Positions 1-8,355 of a DNA stretch of 64,000 bases are shown piece by piece; position 1 is the stretch's first letter, and each line of letters opens with the position of its first letter. Source of the stretch: JAJRQY01 sp965224435 (GTDB lineage Bacteria; Actinomycetota; Acidimicrobiia; Acidimicrobiales; SZUA-35); NCBI GenBank assembly GCA_965224435.1, contig OZ245048.1:2790001-2854000 (forward strand), read 5' to 3'. Under the pieces are notes generated by a model. That model was not told the origin of the DNA. It ran no database searches and saw only the letters and a list, made by a program, of their open reading frames with translations. The translations under genes were made by a program, and so were the position numbers.

Positions 1-467
1 CCAAGCGCCCCGAAAAGGTCATTGGCATCCACTTCTTCAATCCCGTGCCCATCCTTCATCTGGTTGAGCTGGTGACCTCGCTTCACACCTCGCCCGAGAC
101 GCGGGACAAAGCAACGTCGTTTGCTGGCGAGCAACTCGGCAAGCGAGTTATCCATTCCAAGGACCGGGCCGGCTTCATCGTTAACGCCTTGCTGATCCCC
201 TATATCTTGTCCGCCATACGCATGTTCGAGTCGGGCTTCGCCTCCAAAGAGGACATTGACCAGGGCATGGTCACCGGCTGCGCCCACCCAATGGGGCCCC
301 TGGCCTTGGCCGATCTCATCGGCCTGGATACCACCAATGCGGTGGCCGAATCGCTCTACGCCGAGTTCAAGGAGCAGCTTTATGCGCCTCCACCACTGCT
401 GGCCCGCATGTGTGAAGCTGGGCTACTTGGCCGCAAGACCGGCCGAGGCTTCTACGACTACAACTGA
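1..467 (+). CDS. 3-hydroxyacyl-CoA (3-hydroxybutyryl-CoA) dehydrogenase, C-terminal part
   Basis: The open frame runs in from the left edge (first full codon at base 3) and ends at TGA 465-467. It begins with KRPEKVIGIHFFNPVP, a motif between the NAD-binding and C-terminal domains of 3-hydroxyacyl-CoA dehydrogenases, and continues through the C-terminal domain, including GFIVNALLIPYILSA and the terminal GLLGRKTGRGFYDYN. About 154 residues are present; the N-terminal Rossmann fold lies outside the window. By family knowledge it oxidises 3-hydroxyacyl-CoA to 3-ketoacyl-CoA with NAD(P) in beta-oxidation or butyrate metabolism. The ATG at 45 lies inside the conserved domain and is not a real start. 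The family call is secure, but the chain-length specificity cannot be told. Confidence 0.93.
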   Translation, partial: KRPEKVIGIHFFNPVPILHLVELVTSLHTSPETRDKATSFAGEQLGKRVIHSKDRAGFIVNALLIPYILSAIRMFESGFASKEDIDQGMVTGCAHPMGPLALADLIGLDTTNAVAESLYAEFKEQLYAPPPLLARMCEAGLLGRKTGRGFYDYN

Positions 468-522
468 CATATCCGGACATATGACCTGGGGTCTGGAGCG
501 ATACGTAGGTAGCGACGCTGGC

Positions 523-561
523 GGCTTCTTACGTCCAGCTTCTTACGACCGGCTTCTGACC
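523..561. repeat. short 14-bp tandem repeat at the rarD stop
   Basis: Two 14-bp units, GGCTTCTTACGTCC and AGCTTCTTACGACC, are followed by a partial third (GGCTTCTGACC). The array covers the last codons and the stop of rarD. It looks like slippage duplication; no function is evident. Confidence 0.6.
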
Positions 562-1490
562 TTCTGCACGTTCTCGAAGGCGAAGACAGCTAAACCAATC
601 CAGATAATGGCGAACCCCACCAACCGGGTGGGGTTCGCTGTTTCTCCAAACACGAATACCCCAATGGTGAACTGGATGGAAGGCGCCATGTACTGCATCA
701 AGCCAATGGCCCACAAGGGAATACTCTGCGCAGCACGAGCGAAGAGCAGGAGCGGTGCGGCCGTAGCCAGACCAATCAACCCCGCAAACACGGGAGCTAA
801 GCCCTCACCCATACTGATGCCGTTGCCGCCTACGCCGCCGTCACCTAAGCCACTTCCACCTGTGTCGCCGTCACCGGTCAAGCCGACCCAAGCGAGATAG
901 ACCACGGCGAAAGGCACAATCCAGATGGTCTCCATGGCCAAACCCTCGACCGGGCCCCTCGTCGACTGCTTCTTGGTCAAGCCATAGACAGCAAAGCTGG
1001 AGGCCAACACCAGAGAAATCCAGGGCAGTGAGCCTGCTTCGACCCCAAGCAACGCGACACCGACCGCCGCGGTCGCTATGGCGAACCAGCCAACTCGACT
1101 CAGCCGCTCCCCCAGAAATACCACCCCAAGGAAAACCGACATGAGTGGGTTGATGAAGTAGCCAAGGCTGACCTCAACAACCCGCTCGGTAGAAACGGCG
1201 TAGACAAAGACCAGCCAGTTCAACCCGAGCAGGAGGCCTGCGACCAGGTGGATCCGATTGCGCATCGTCGCTGCCAACAGGTCCCTGGGCGACTGCTTGC
1301 GGACAATCCACAAGAAGACCACCAGGAGGAGCATGGTTTGCACCGCTCGCTGGGCCGTGACCTGGCCAGCGGGAATGGAAGCAACCTGATGCCAATAAAG
1401 CGGGGCCAACCCCCAAAGGAGGTAGGCCCCAAAAGCGAATCCAAATCCGGATTTCTCCGATTCGAGTTCAGTCGTCTCGGTTGTGGTCAA
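543..1490 (-). CDS. rarD: RarD-type EamA transporter
   Basis: This 315-residue membrane protein has about ten hydrophobic segments in two EamA-like halves. The start of the first half (FAFGAYLLWGLAPLYWHQVASIP) and the internal RVVEVSLGYFINPL are typical of the RarD branch of the drug/metabolite transporter superfamily, annotated as chloramphenicol-sensitive protein because of the E. coli homologue. The physiological substrate is unknown. The start at 1490 is an ATG followed by a polar TTTETTELESEK stretch before the first membrane segment. It lies 18 bp downstream, on the same strand, of the Bax-inhibitor-like gene and may be co-transcribed with it. A strong inverted repeat sits inside its 3' end (610-638). 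Confidence 0.9.
   Translation of the reverse strand: MTTTETTELESEKSGFGFAFGAYLLWGLAPLYWHQVASIPAGQVTAQRAVQTMLLLVVFLWIVRKQSPRDLLAATMRNRIHLVAGLLLGLNWLVFVYAVSTERVVEVSLGYFINPLMSVFLGVVFLGERLSRVGWFAIATAAVGVALLGVEAGSLPWISLVLASSFAVYGLTKKQSTRGPVEGLAMETIWIVPFAVVYLAWVGLTGDGDTGGSGLGDGGVGGNGISMGEGLAPVFAGLIGLATAAPLLLFARAAQSIPLWAIGLMQYMAPSIQFTIGVFVFGETANPTRLVGFAIIWIGLAVFAFENVQKVRSRS
610..638. terminator. perfect 12-bp hairpin inside the 3' end of rarD, possible terminator of the + strand gene
   Basis: GCGAACCCCACC (610-621) and GGTGGGGTTCGC (627-638) pair perfectly around a 5-base loop. On the + strand it is followed by TGTTTCTCC, a weak T-rich tail. It lies about 145 bp beyond the stop of the 3-hydroxyacyl-CoA dehydrogenase. 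It could end that transcript while overlapping rarD in antisense, or affect rarD mRNA. No strong U-tract is present, so the terminator reading is tentative. Confidence 0.35.
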
Positions 1491-1508
1491 TGACTAACGA
1501 CACCGCTG

Positions 1509-2213
1509 CTAGCGGCGAGAGAAGATGCGCAGGATGTACCAGAACATGGTCATCAGCGAACCGAACAGGGCAACAGCAGCGCCAACATAGGCCCAGGTTG
1601 GGTAACGGCGCACGATGTTCTGTGTCTGATAGAGGATGGAAGCACCAGACAGGCCGACCATGGCCACGCTAAAGAACAAGCCGAGGTTAAAGCCGAAGAT
1701 GACACCGCCAATGATCAGCACGAGTGCGGCCATCATGCCCCACATGACGATGGGACGAAGGAAGCTCAGATCTTTGCGGGTGACGAAAGCAACAATGGTG
1801 AGGCCAGCAAAGCCAATTGCGGTAACAACCGCGGCCGAGGCCACCGTTCCCGCTCCCTTGATCTGGAAGACCTGGTAAAGGAATGGAGCGAAGATGAATG
1901 ACTGCCCAAAGGCAATGCCAAAGAGGCCGCCGTACTGGGCCGCAGGATTGTCCAACTTCTGAACCGACTGGGAAGCGAACCAGTTGATGACCATGAAGCC
2001 ACCAAGGATCAGGAGCCACGAAGCGCCCCCGGTTCTCACCAAGAACTCATGAATGGCCTGTGCCGTTCCCGTCATGAACAGGATGGTCTCAAAGCCAACA
2101 AAGGCAGCAACAGCCAAAGCAAGGTGCTGATAGACCTTGACTAAGAATGATGCTCGGTCTTCTTCGGATGCGTTGATGACGGGGGTCATCGAAGGTGATT
2201 GTTGATATGCCAC
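1509..2213 (-). CDS. Bax inhibitor-1/YccA family membrane protein
   Basis: The 234-residue protein has about seven membrane segments and the bacterial BI-1-like (Bax1-I, UPF0005) pattern: a short polar N-terminus, then ASFLVKVYQHLALAVAAFVGFE, then pairs of helices ending in WYILRIFSRR. Family members are leak or modulator membrane proteins (the calcium-leak channel YetJ is the best studied); the substrate here is not known. The start is GTG 2213-2211, supported by AGGAGG five bases upstream, better than any internal ATG. It is divergent from the Fur-family gene. Confidence 0.9.
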   Translation of the reverse strand: MAYQQSPSMTPVINASEEDRASFLVKVYQHLALAVAAFVGFETILFMTGTAQAIHEFLVRTGGASWLLILGGFMVINWFASQSVQKLDNPAAQYGGLFGIAFGQSFIFAPFLYQVFQIKGAGTVASAAVVTAIGFAGLTIVAFVTRKDLSFLRPIVMWGMMAALVLIIGGVIFGFNLGLFFSVAMVGLSGASILYQTQNIVRRYPTWAYVGAAVALFGSLMTMFWYILRIFSRR

Positions 2214-2305
2214 GGGTCCTCCTGGGCAGACAGTGTTTCTAGTCTAGTGCTCAACGACGTTTCTGGGGAATAGGTTCCCAATTCGACATTTCGAACCTCC
2301 GAGAA

Positions 2306-2322
2306 CCGAGAATGAGTCTCGG
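2306..2322. promoter_or_regulatory. candidate Fur/Zur-type operator
   Basis: CCGAGA-ATGAG-TCTCGG is a 17-bp inverted repeat in the divergent region between the BI-1 gene and the Fur-family gene. Its core resembles the AATGA core of actinobacterial Zur/Fur boxes. It sits about 66 bp before the regulator's start, where an autoregulatory operator would be expected. Symmetry and position are visible; the binding protein is inferred. Confidence 0.4.
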
Positions 2323-2387
2323 AAACTTCGCTACCCTGCACACATGCTGTTTTTCCACGTCACCCGCTCAAGACTGTTGAGCTGTTG

Positions 2388-2834
2388 GTGATCAGCCTGA
2401 GTGAGGTACACGATGTTGCTCTCCGCTTTCTCCGTTCTCATGATCAGCGCTACACCGCCAACCGACGGCTGATTGTGCAGGCCCTGGCCAAGGCTGACGC
2501 ACCGCTCACCATTGACGGTGTGATCCAAGCAGAGTCGTCCCTCGCGCTGAGTTCCACCTACCGCAACCTTGGGGTGTTGGAAGAGGCGGGGGTCGTGCAT
2601 CGAATTGTGACGTCCGACGACCATGCCCGATTCGAGCTAACCGAAGACGTGACCGGCACCCACCACCATCACCTGGTTTGTACCAACTGCGGACTCGTTC
2701 TCGATGTCACCCTGCCCGACCAGTTGGAAGATCTACTGCATCAGTCACTGGATGCGGCAGCCAAGGAGCATTCGTTCGCCGGTGCCCACCACCGCATCGA
2801 CCTCATCGGCCTCTGCCAATCTTGCGCGGGTTAG
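2388..2834 (+). CDS. Fur family metalloregulator
   Basis: This protein of about 148 residues has an N-terminal winged helix (RYTANRRLIVQALAKA...STYRNLGVLEEAGVV) and a C-terminal metal-binding dimerisation domain. Counting from the TTG at 2385, His93-96 (THHHH), Cys99/Cys102 (CTNC) and Cys144/Cys147 (CQSC) are present, so both the regulatory site and the structural Zn(Cys)4 site look intact. Metal (Fe, Zn or Mn) cannot be assigned by eye; the His-rich HHHH and compact length would suit a Zur/Fur. The start may be GTG 2388 or TTG 2385, as neither has a convincing Shine-Dalgarno sequence. It converges on the GMC gene with 9 bp between stops. Confidence 0.9.
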   Translation: MISLSEVHDVALRFLRSHDQRYTANRRLIVQALAKADAPLTIDGVIQAESSLALSSTYRNLGVLEEAGVVHRIVTSDDHARFELTEDVTGTHHHHLVCTNCGLVLDVTLPDQLEDLLHQSLDAAAKEHSFAGAHHRIDLIGLCQSCAG

Positions 2835-2843
2835 CGCTGCGCG

Positions 2844-4271
2844 TTAGGACTGGGAGTTGAGGAGGACTTGGAGCTGGCCAACCAAGGACTCAGCCAGCAT
2901 CAGGGTTGGCAGTTGAGTGTTGGCTCGTGGCAGTTGAGGCATGACCGATGCATCGATCACACTGACTCCCTGCCACCCTCGTACCACTCCCCCATTTCCG
3001 ACCGCCAGGTCCAACGCACAGGACCCGGCGGCATGCACATAGTCACCGAGGTGTTCTCGCATCCATTCATCCAGCTCTTCATCACGAGCATCCAGATCAA
3101 ACAGCGAGGACCGGTTACTTGGAACCGATCCAAGTCCGCCGCCTGAATCGTCAGCGTAGATTTCACTGACTTCGGCATCCAGAACCCCACCCTCCAGCAA
3201 CTCCACCAGTCGTCGCAAGCCATGGCGCAGCCGAGCTCGATCACTGGAGGTGTCCAACATGTTGAACTGCACGATCGGTTGACCATTTTCGTCCACCGTC
3301 ACCGATCCGCGAGACTCGACATCCATCAAGGCCACCATCACCTGAGCAGACCCAGACCCAGACCCAGCCGAACCGTCTTGCCCGGCTTGCCAGTCTTGCT
3401 GACCGCCCCGGCTCCCGAGGTGCTCAAGGATCAAAACTTGGAGATCATCACGTCGCTGCCCAAGACCCGAGGACCACGTCAGCAAGCCCGTAGCTGCCGG
3501 AGTTTCCGTGGGGCAAGCCTCGCGCAGCTTCAGAGTGAAGGGAATCGCCGGGTGGTCCTGCAGGCCAGCACCCACATGAGGATTCACGACCTCTGAACGC
3601 AAAAGCAGGGCTGGCGAATGAATGGCTCCGGCACACAACACCACGCGCTCGGCATCCAGGATCTCTCCGGTGCTCAATTCGACACCACAAACTCGCCGAC
3701 CCGAGGTGACAACAAGACGACTGACTTCAACCCCAGTCCGAATCTCCAGCTGATACTCGCGTCCAGCCAGATAGATGTCATAGGCCGAGTGACGTCGCCC
3801 ATCCTTCATGGACAGTGAAACTGGAGTGACCGGAACTTCCCGAGCAAACGCCACCGCTAGCGGTCCCGGAACCGCCGACGCAGTTACCGAGTCAGCCAGG
3901 ACCTGGTGTTGAGCCCGATTGGTGGCGAATTTAGAAAGGTCTTCGCTCGGGCCAGACAGCGCAATCATGGCATTGACGGCGGAACAACCACCAAGCCCTC
4001 GACCCCGAAGATACGGGACTTGGGCCTGGCCAGCGGCTCGGGCCACCAGCAAGTTCTGCCACCACCAGTCTGGCTCATCCAGTGCTTTGAACCAATCCGG
4101 ATCGGTCACTGCCTGCGGAACCGGCTTACCAGGTCCCGCCTCAATCAAGGTCACTTCATGGCCGGCATCACTGAGTCGGCGGCTGACAACACATCCAGCC
4201 GGGCCAGCTCCGACAACGACTACCCGCATGGGACGAACCGCAGCTGGCCCGATGATCGCCTCTTCGTCCAT
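2844..4271 (-). CDS. GMC family FAD-dependent oxidoreductase
   Basis: The 475-residue protein opens with an FAD dinucleotide fold (VVVVGAGPAGCVVSRRLSDAGHEVTLIEAG) and has the GMC signature GRGLGGCSAVNAM, VVLCAGAIHSPALLL, and a C-terminal HAAGSCALD...VIDASVMPQLPRANTQLPTLMLAE. The catalytic His (HAAGS) and the partner Asn (RANTQ) are present. It is shorter than choline dehydrogenase (about 550), closer to compact actinobacterial members. Such enzymes oxidise alcohols. It is the last gene of a tight three-gene unit with the amidase (5 bp gap) and the acyl-CoA ligase, so a substrate related to theirs is likely. A mycofactocin-associated GMC enzyme is possible but not shown. Confidence 0.88.
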   Translation of the reverse strand: MDEEAIIGPAAVRPMRVVVVGAGPAGCVVSRRLSDAGHEVTLIEAGPGKPVPQAVTDPDWFKALDEPDWWWQNLLVARAAGQAQVPYLRGRGLGGCSAVNAMIALSGPSEDLSKFATNRAQHQVLADSVTASAVPGPLAVAFAREVPVTPVSLSMKDGRRHSAYDIYLAGREYQLEIRTGVEVSRLVVTSGRRVCGVELSTGEILDAERVVLCAGAIHSPALLLRSEVVNPHVGAGLQDHPAIPFTLKLREACPTETPAATGLLTWSSGLGQRRDDLQVLILEHLGSRGGQQDWQAGQDGSAGSGSGSAQVMVALMDVESRGSVTVDENGQPIVQFNMLDTSSDRARLRHGLRRLVELLEGGVLDAEVSEIYADDSGGGLGSVPSNRSSLFDLDARDEELDEWMREHLGDYVHAAGSCALDLAVGNGGVVRGWQGVSVIDASVMPQLPRANTQLPTLMLAESLVGQLQVLLNSQS

Positions 4272-4276
4272 GGTGC

Positions 4277-5818
4277 TCAGTTTGCCACGAGGTCGGGCGG
4301 CCGGAACCGCAGGCCCAATGCCTCACAAATCGTGTCCGCATCAGCCAGCAATTGGAAGTCCGACCAACGTCGGGCAATCAGCTGGACCCCACAGGGCAAG
4401 CCATCCACCGTGCCACCGGGGACGACAACCGAGGGCAGCAATGGCATGGTGGCAATCCCCGCCCAGAACAACAGCTCGGTATAGGGGCGTTCGACCCCAT
4501 CAACATCGGTGACTCGCTGGTTGTAGGCAAGATCAGTGTTGTGAGGGAACGCGACCGTCGGCGCTGGAGGAGCAATCACCAGATCAACAGACTCAAACAG
4601 TCGATCCCAGCTGGCGATCGCCTGCGCCCTCGCTTCATTCGCTTTGAGCCAGTCCCGATGACTGAGCGTGACCCAGGCTGCGTCTTGGGCCGAACGGTCG
4701 GGTTGCCAGCCGTTGCTTTCGTCACCCGCGTCATGTCCGTCGTTGGCCCCAAAGCCCTCCGGGTTGCTGGCGAATTTGGACAAGCGGTCATAGAACCTAA
4801 CTGGAAAATCTGCCCCGATGATGGGGAAGAGGAGTTGTAGGTAGGTCTCGTGTAGGTCACGAGAGGAGATGTCGGGCCGTGCATTGCTCAGGACTGTGGA
4901 TCCAGCTTCGCCCAGCTTGGCCCCAAGGTTCTCGACCACGTCACGAACTCCGGAAGCCACGGGCGCTTCTTCGTCGTCGCTCCACACTCCGATACGCAGA
5001 TCCTCAACCGGGCGGGGAGTGGCTGGCGGCAGTGTTGCCCCGGGAGCTCCGCCAAAGGAGCTCTCCGACACCAGGACTTCTAGTAGGAGGGTTAGGTCTT
5101 GCGTCGAACGGGCCAAAGGTCCGGCGACGGCCAGGTCGGGATGGGACAGCACGCCGGGAGGGCCAGGAATGTGGCCTCGCAATGACAGCACGCCGTGGGT
5201 CGGTTTGAGGCCGAATACGCCGTTGAAATGGGCAGGCAATCGGATGCTGGCACCAATGTCACTGCCGACCTCGGCCAGGGTGAAACCACAGGCCAGCGAA
5301 GCCGCCGCTCCTCCCGATGATCCACCGGGTGTGCGACTCAAATCATGGGGATTGTTACTGACTCCGAACACCTCGTTGTAGGTCTGATGGTCACCGGCGA
5401 AGAGAGGAACGTTTGTCTTGCCAAAGACGATTGCCCCAGCCTTCCGTAAGGCCATCACCAGGTCTGCGTCTTGAGTAGGCATGTGATCGGCCAATGCTGG
5501 CGAGCCAGCAACAGTGGCCATTCCGACCGTCTCGTAGGTGTCCTTGATGGTCATGGGCAAGCCGTGTAGCGGGCCCAGGTTCTTGCCAGCAGCACGAGCG
5601 CTATCGGCGGCTACCGCTTCAGTTCGGGCCCGATCCAGATCGAAGCCCACCACTGCATTCACCGATCCATTGTGTTTCTCGATGCGTGCGAGCTGGGCTT
5701 CTAGCAACTGCACACTGGTGATGTCGCCGAGTGCAAGAGCGGCCAGGGCATCGACGGCGGTGCCCGAGTGCAGCAGACCAGTCAGAATCGAATCCATATC
5801 ACCAGACCCAGCCAGCAT
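4277..5818 (-). CDS. amidase (amidase signature family)
   Basis: This 513-residue amidase-signature enzyme has the Ser-cisSer-Lys triad: Lys92 (MTIKDTYE), cis-Ser within GGSSGG (167-168) and nucleophile Ser191 (GSDIGASIR). The family hydrolyses C-N amide bonds of widely varied substrates. It starts at ATG 5818, three bases after the acyl-CoA ligase stop; Met8 is an alternative. The neighbours (CoA ligase upstream, GMC oxidoreductase downstream) suggest a short catabolic or modifying route in which an amide is hydrolysed, the acid activated and an alcohol oxidised. That pathway is inference. GatA is unlikely, because no gatB/gatC neighbours are visible. Confidence 0.9.
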   Translation of the reverse strand: MLAGSGDMDSILTGLLHSGTAVDALAALALGDITSVQLLEAQLARIEKHNGSVNAVVGFDLDRARTEAVAADSARAAGKNLGPLHGLPMTIKDTYETVGMATVAGSPALADHMPTQDADLVMALRKAGAIVFGKTNVPLFAGDHQTYNEVFGVSNNPHDLSRTPGGSSGGAAASLACGFTLAEVGSDIGASIRLPAHFNGVFGLKPTHGVLSLRGHIPGPPGVLSHPDLAVAGPLARSTQDLTLLLEVLVSESSFGGAPGATLPPATPRPVEDLRIGVWSDDEEAPVASGVRDVVENLGAKLGEAGSTVLSNARPDISSRDLHETYLQLLFPIIGADFPVRFYDRLSKFASNPEGFGANDGHDAGDESNGWQPDRSAQDAAWVTLSHRDWLKANEARAQAIASWDRLFESVDLVIAPPAPTVAFPHNTDLAYNQRVTDVDGVERPYTELLFWAGIATMPLLPSVVVPGGTVDGLPCGVQLIARRWSDFQLLADADTICEALGLRFRPPDLVAN

Positions 5819-5821
5819 CAG

Positions 5822-7375
5822 CTACGCGTTTTCAGTCGACTGGTCTCGCAGAAGTCGGCGCAGGATCTTGCCCGAAGCGGACTTGGGGATCTCATCGGTG
5901 AACTCGACAATGCGGATCTTCTTGTAGCTGGCAACATGACCGGCCACAAAGTCCTGCAAGTCCTCAGCCGTCGCCTCGACTCCGGGCTTGAGCACAACAA
6001 AGGCCTTTGGCAGCTCACCGGCTTCGACATCGGCGATACCAATCACGGCAACATCCGCCACTGCCGGATGAGTCACCAGCAGCGCTTCAAGCTCGGCCGG
6101 GGGTACTTGGAAGCCCTTGTACTTGATCAGTTCCTTCACCCGGTCAACAATGTACATGTGGCCATCGGCATCGATCCGGGCCACATCACCGGTGTGAAGC
6201 CATCCATCACTATCGATGGTGGCCGCGGTGGCTTCGGGGTTATTGAGGTAGCCGACCATGACCTGTGGGCCACGAACCAGAAGCTCACCTTCACCATCGA
6301 TTCCCTGATCGTTGCCGTCTGGGTCAATCACACGACACTCGGTGTTGGAAACGGTGATGCCGTTGGATCCAGGCTTGAAGCCGGTGCCCTTGGTTGCGTG
6401 ACTCACCGGGCTCATCTCGGTCATGCCATAACCCTGAACCACCGCACAACCGATCCGGGTGGCCGCTTCCTCGGCCAGCTCTCCACCCAGAGGTGCGGCC
6501 CCGCAGAAGATTTTCTTGACCGAGCTCAGATCGAAATCATCAACAATTGGGGCTTTAGCCAAACCAAGCACGATGGGGGGAACAGCAAAGAACTGGGTCA
6601 CCTTGTGTTCCTGGACTAGACCAAGGGCCTGTGCCATATCGAAGCGAGGCATGGTCACCACCGTCACGCCTTCGGCCAGAAGTGAGTTCATCAAGATCTG
6701 CATGCCGTAGATGTGGAAGAAGGGCAGGACAGCCAGTGCGACCTCGTTCTCGTCTTCGTATTCCATGATGGCCTTGGTCTGAACCAGATTTGCCACCAGG
6801 TTGTAGTGGGTCAGCATGACCCCTTTGGGAAGACCAGTGGTTCCTGACGAATAGGGCAAGACAACAACCTGAGACTTCACGTCAATGTCGACCTGCTCGA
6901 TGGCCTCCCCGTACAAGGCTTCGAAGGAGTCTTCGCCAATCACCGCTACCTCAGTGACGGCTGTTCCATCCATGGCCTCCCGAGCCACATCAGCAAAATC
7001 CGGCACGGTGATTGTCATCGTTGCCCCAGCATCATTGAGCTGAAACTTAACCTCTTCCACTCCGTACACCGGGTTGATGGTGGTGACGGTTCCACCGGAG
7101 ATGGCCGCTGCGTGGAAGACAATGGCATATTCAGGAACGTTTGGAGCCAGCACAGCCAGCGTGACCCCAGGACCAAACCCCTTGGCTTGCAATCCTCCGG
7201 CCAACCGGGCCACGTGGTCGCCAAGTTGAGCGAAGGTATAGGACCGACCGGTCGGCCCGTCAATCAGCGCTAGCCGATCGGGATAGTTCGATGCGCCTTG
7301 CATCACATACTGGGTGAGAGGAACCTCCGGCATTTCAACGTCAGGAAGTGGGCTCTTGAAGATGTGGGAAGACAT
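5822..7375 (-). CDS. AMP-dependent acyl-CoA synthetase, 4-coumarate:CoA ligase-like
   Basis: A 517-residue member of the ANL superfamily. The phosphate-binding motif is YSSGTTGLPKGVMLTH, then GYGMTEMSPVSH, GWLHTGDVARID, the hinge VDRVKELIKYKGFQVPPAELE and the catalytic-Lys motif PKSASGKILRRLLRD. The whole pattern is that of 4CL-like and medium/long-chain acyl-CoA ligases, which form acyl-AMP and then acyl-CoA. It is the first gene of the ligase-amidase-GMC unit and diverges from a thioesterase gene, pairing CoA-ester formation with hydrolysis across one promoter region. The exact acid is not predictable. Confidence 0.92.
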   Translation of the reverse strand: MSSHIFKSPLPDVEMPEVPLTQYVMQGASNYPDRLALIDGPTGRSYTFAQLGDHVARLAGGLQAKGFGPGVTLAVLAPNVPEYAIVFHAAAISGGTVTTINPVYGVEEVKFQLNDAGATMTITVPDFADVAREAMDGTAVTEVAVIGEDSFEALYGEAIEQVDIDVKSQVVVLPYSSGTTGLPKGVMLTHYNLVANLVQTKAIMEYEDENEVALAVLPFFHIYGMQILMNSLLAEGVTVVTMPRFDMAQALGLVQEHKVTQFFAVPPIVLGLAKAPIVDDFDLSSVKKIFCGAAPLGGELAEEAATRIGCAVVQGYGMTEMSPVSHATKGTGFKPGSNGITVSNTECRVIDPDGNDQGIDGEGELLVRGPQVMVGYLNNPEATAATIDSDGWLHTGDVARIDADGHMYIVDRVKELIKYKGFQVPPAELEALLVTHPAVADVAVIGIADVEAGELPKAFVVLKPGVEATAEDLQDFVAGHVASYKKIRIVEFTDEIPKSASGKILRRLLRDQSTENA

Positions 7376-7509
7376 GGCTCAAATGGTGCCACTAGTCTCG
7401 CCGCTGAACAAGTGCTGGCCTGTCATCAATCAGGTTCAGCTTCAAGCACGCCACTTTCGTCTCGATGCAGTTTGGCCTTGTCCGACTTCGGCCGTCTAGA
7501 TTTGACCCA

Positions 7510-8355
7510 ATGCGATTTCAACAGGCGACTGCTGTCCATCCACTGAACACGACACCTAGTGAGGCCGAGTCGGGCGACAACAAAAGCGTCTTCGAAGCGA
7601 GCATTGAGGAGGGTTGGGGCATCCACGGCAATGCCAACGGTGGCTACCTCATAGCCATGACGGCACGTGCCATGGCTAAACGAGCTGGCCGACCTGACCC
7701 TGCCACCATCACCGCCCACTATCTCTCGCCGGGCAAACCCGGCAAGATCCAGATCAAGACCGAGATGGTGAAAGAAGGACGCAAGTTCGCCACCGTCACT
7801 GCCTCCATGCGCGGAGCCAAAACAGACCCAACCTCGCCTGAGCCTCGTCCTATCCTGCAAGTCATGGGCGCCTTCACCGACTTGTCAGCCGCGAGTGGCC
7901 CCGAACTGGTTGATGGATCACCGCCCGATCTGCCACCAGTGGAAGAATGTGTCGGCACCGACACCAAGGAAATGTCCTCGCCCGAGTTCTTCAACCAGGT
8001 CGAGGTCCGGCTCCACCCCGACGATGCCAAATTCTCCGTACAACCTTCGGGCCAAGCCTTGACCCGTGGCTATTTCCGACTCCTGAACGACGAGCCAATG
8101 GACGCGATCGCTCTGCTGCTTGCCACTGATGCACTGCCGCCAACGGTTTTCAACGCCAACCTGCCAGTGTCATGGGTGCCCACCGTCGAGCTGACGGCCC
8201 ACGTTCGGGCCCAACCAGTTCCCGGCTGGCTGCGTTGTGAGTTCCGCACCCGTTTCGTGACCGGAGGCTTCCTCGAAGAGGACGGCCTGGTCTGGGACGA
8301 GTCCGGCCAAATGGTGGCCCAGTCCCGCCAGCTCGCCCTTATCCCTCAGGATTGA
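7510..8355 (+). CDS. thioesterase family protein (probable acyl-CoA thioesterase)
   Basis: This 281-residue double hot-dog protein of the TesB/4HBT_3 type has WGIHGNANGGYLIAMTARAMA near the start, ITAHYLSPGKPG, and in the second half MDAIALLLATDALPPTVFN and GFLEEDGLVWDESGQMVAQSRQLA. These are typical acyl-CoA thioesterase segments. I take ATG 7510 as start because the 15 residues before it (from 7465) are poorly conserved in character. The gene is divergent from the acyl-CoA ligase and ends 17 bp inside the 3' end of the MFS gene. Confidence 0.82.
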   Translation: MRFQQATAVHPLNTTPSEAESGDNKSVFEASIEEGWGIHGNANGGYLIAMTARAMAKRAGRPDPATITAHYLSPGKPGKIQIKTEMVKEGRKFATVTASMRGAKTDPTSPEPRPILQVMGAFTDLSAASGPELVDGSPPDLPPVEECVGTDTKEMSSPEFFNQVEVRLHPDDAKFSVQPSGQALTRGYFRLLNDEPMDAIALLLATDALPPTVFNANLPVSWVPTVELTAHVRAQPVPGWLRCEFRTRFVTGGFLEEDGLVWDESGQMVAQSRQLALIPQD

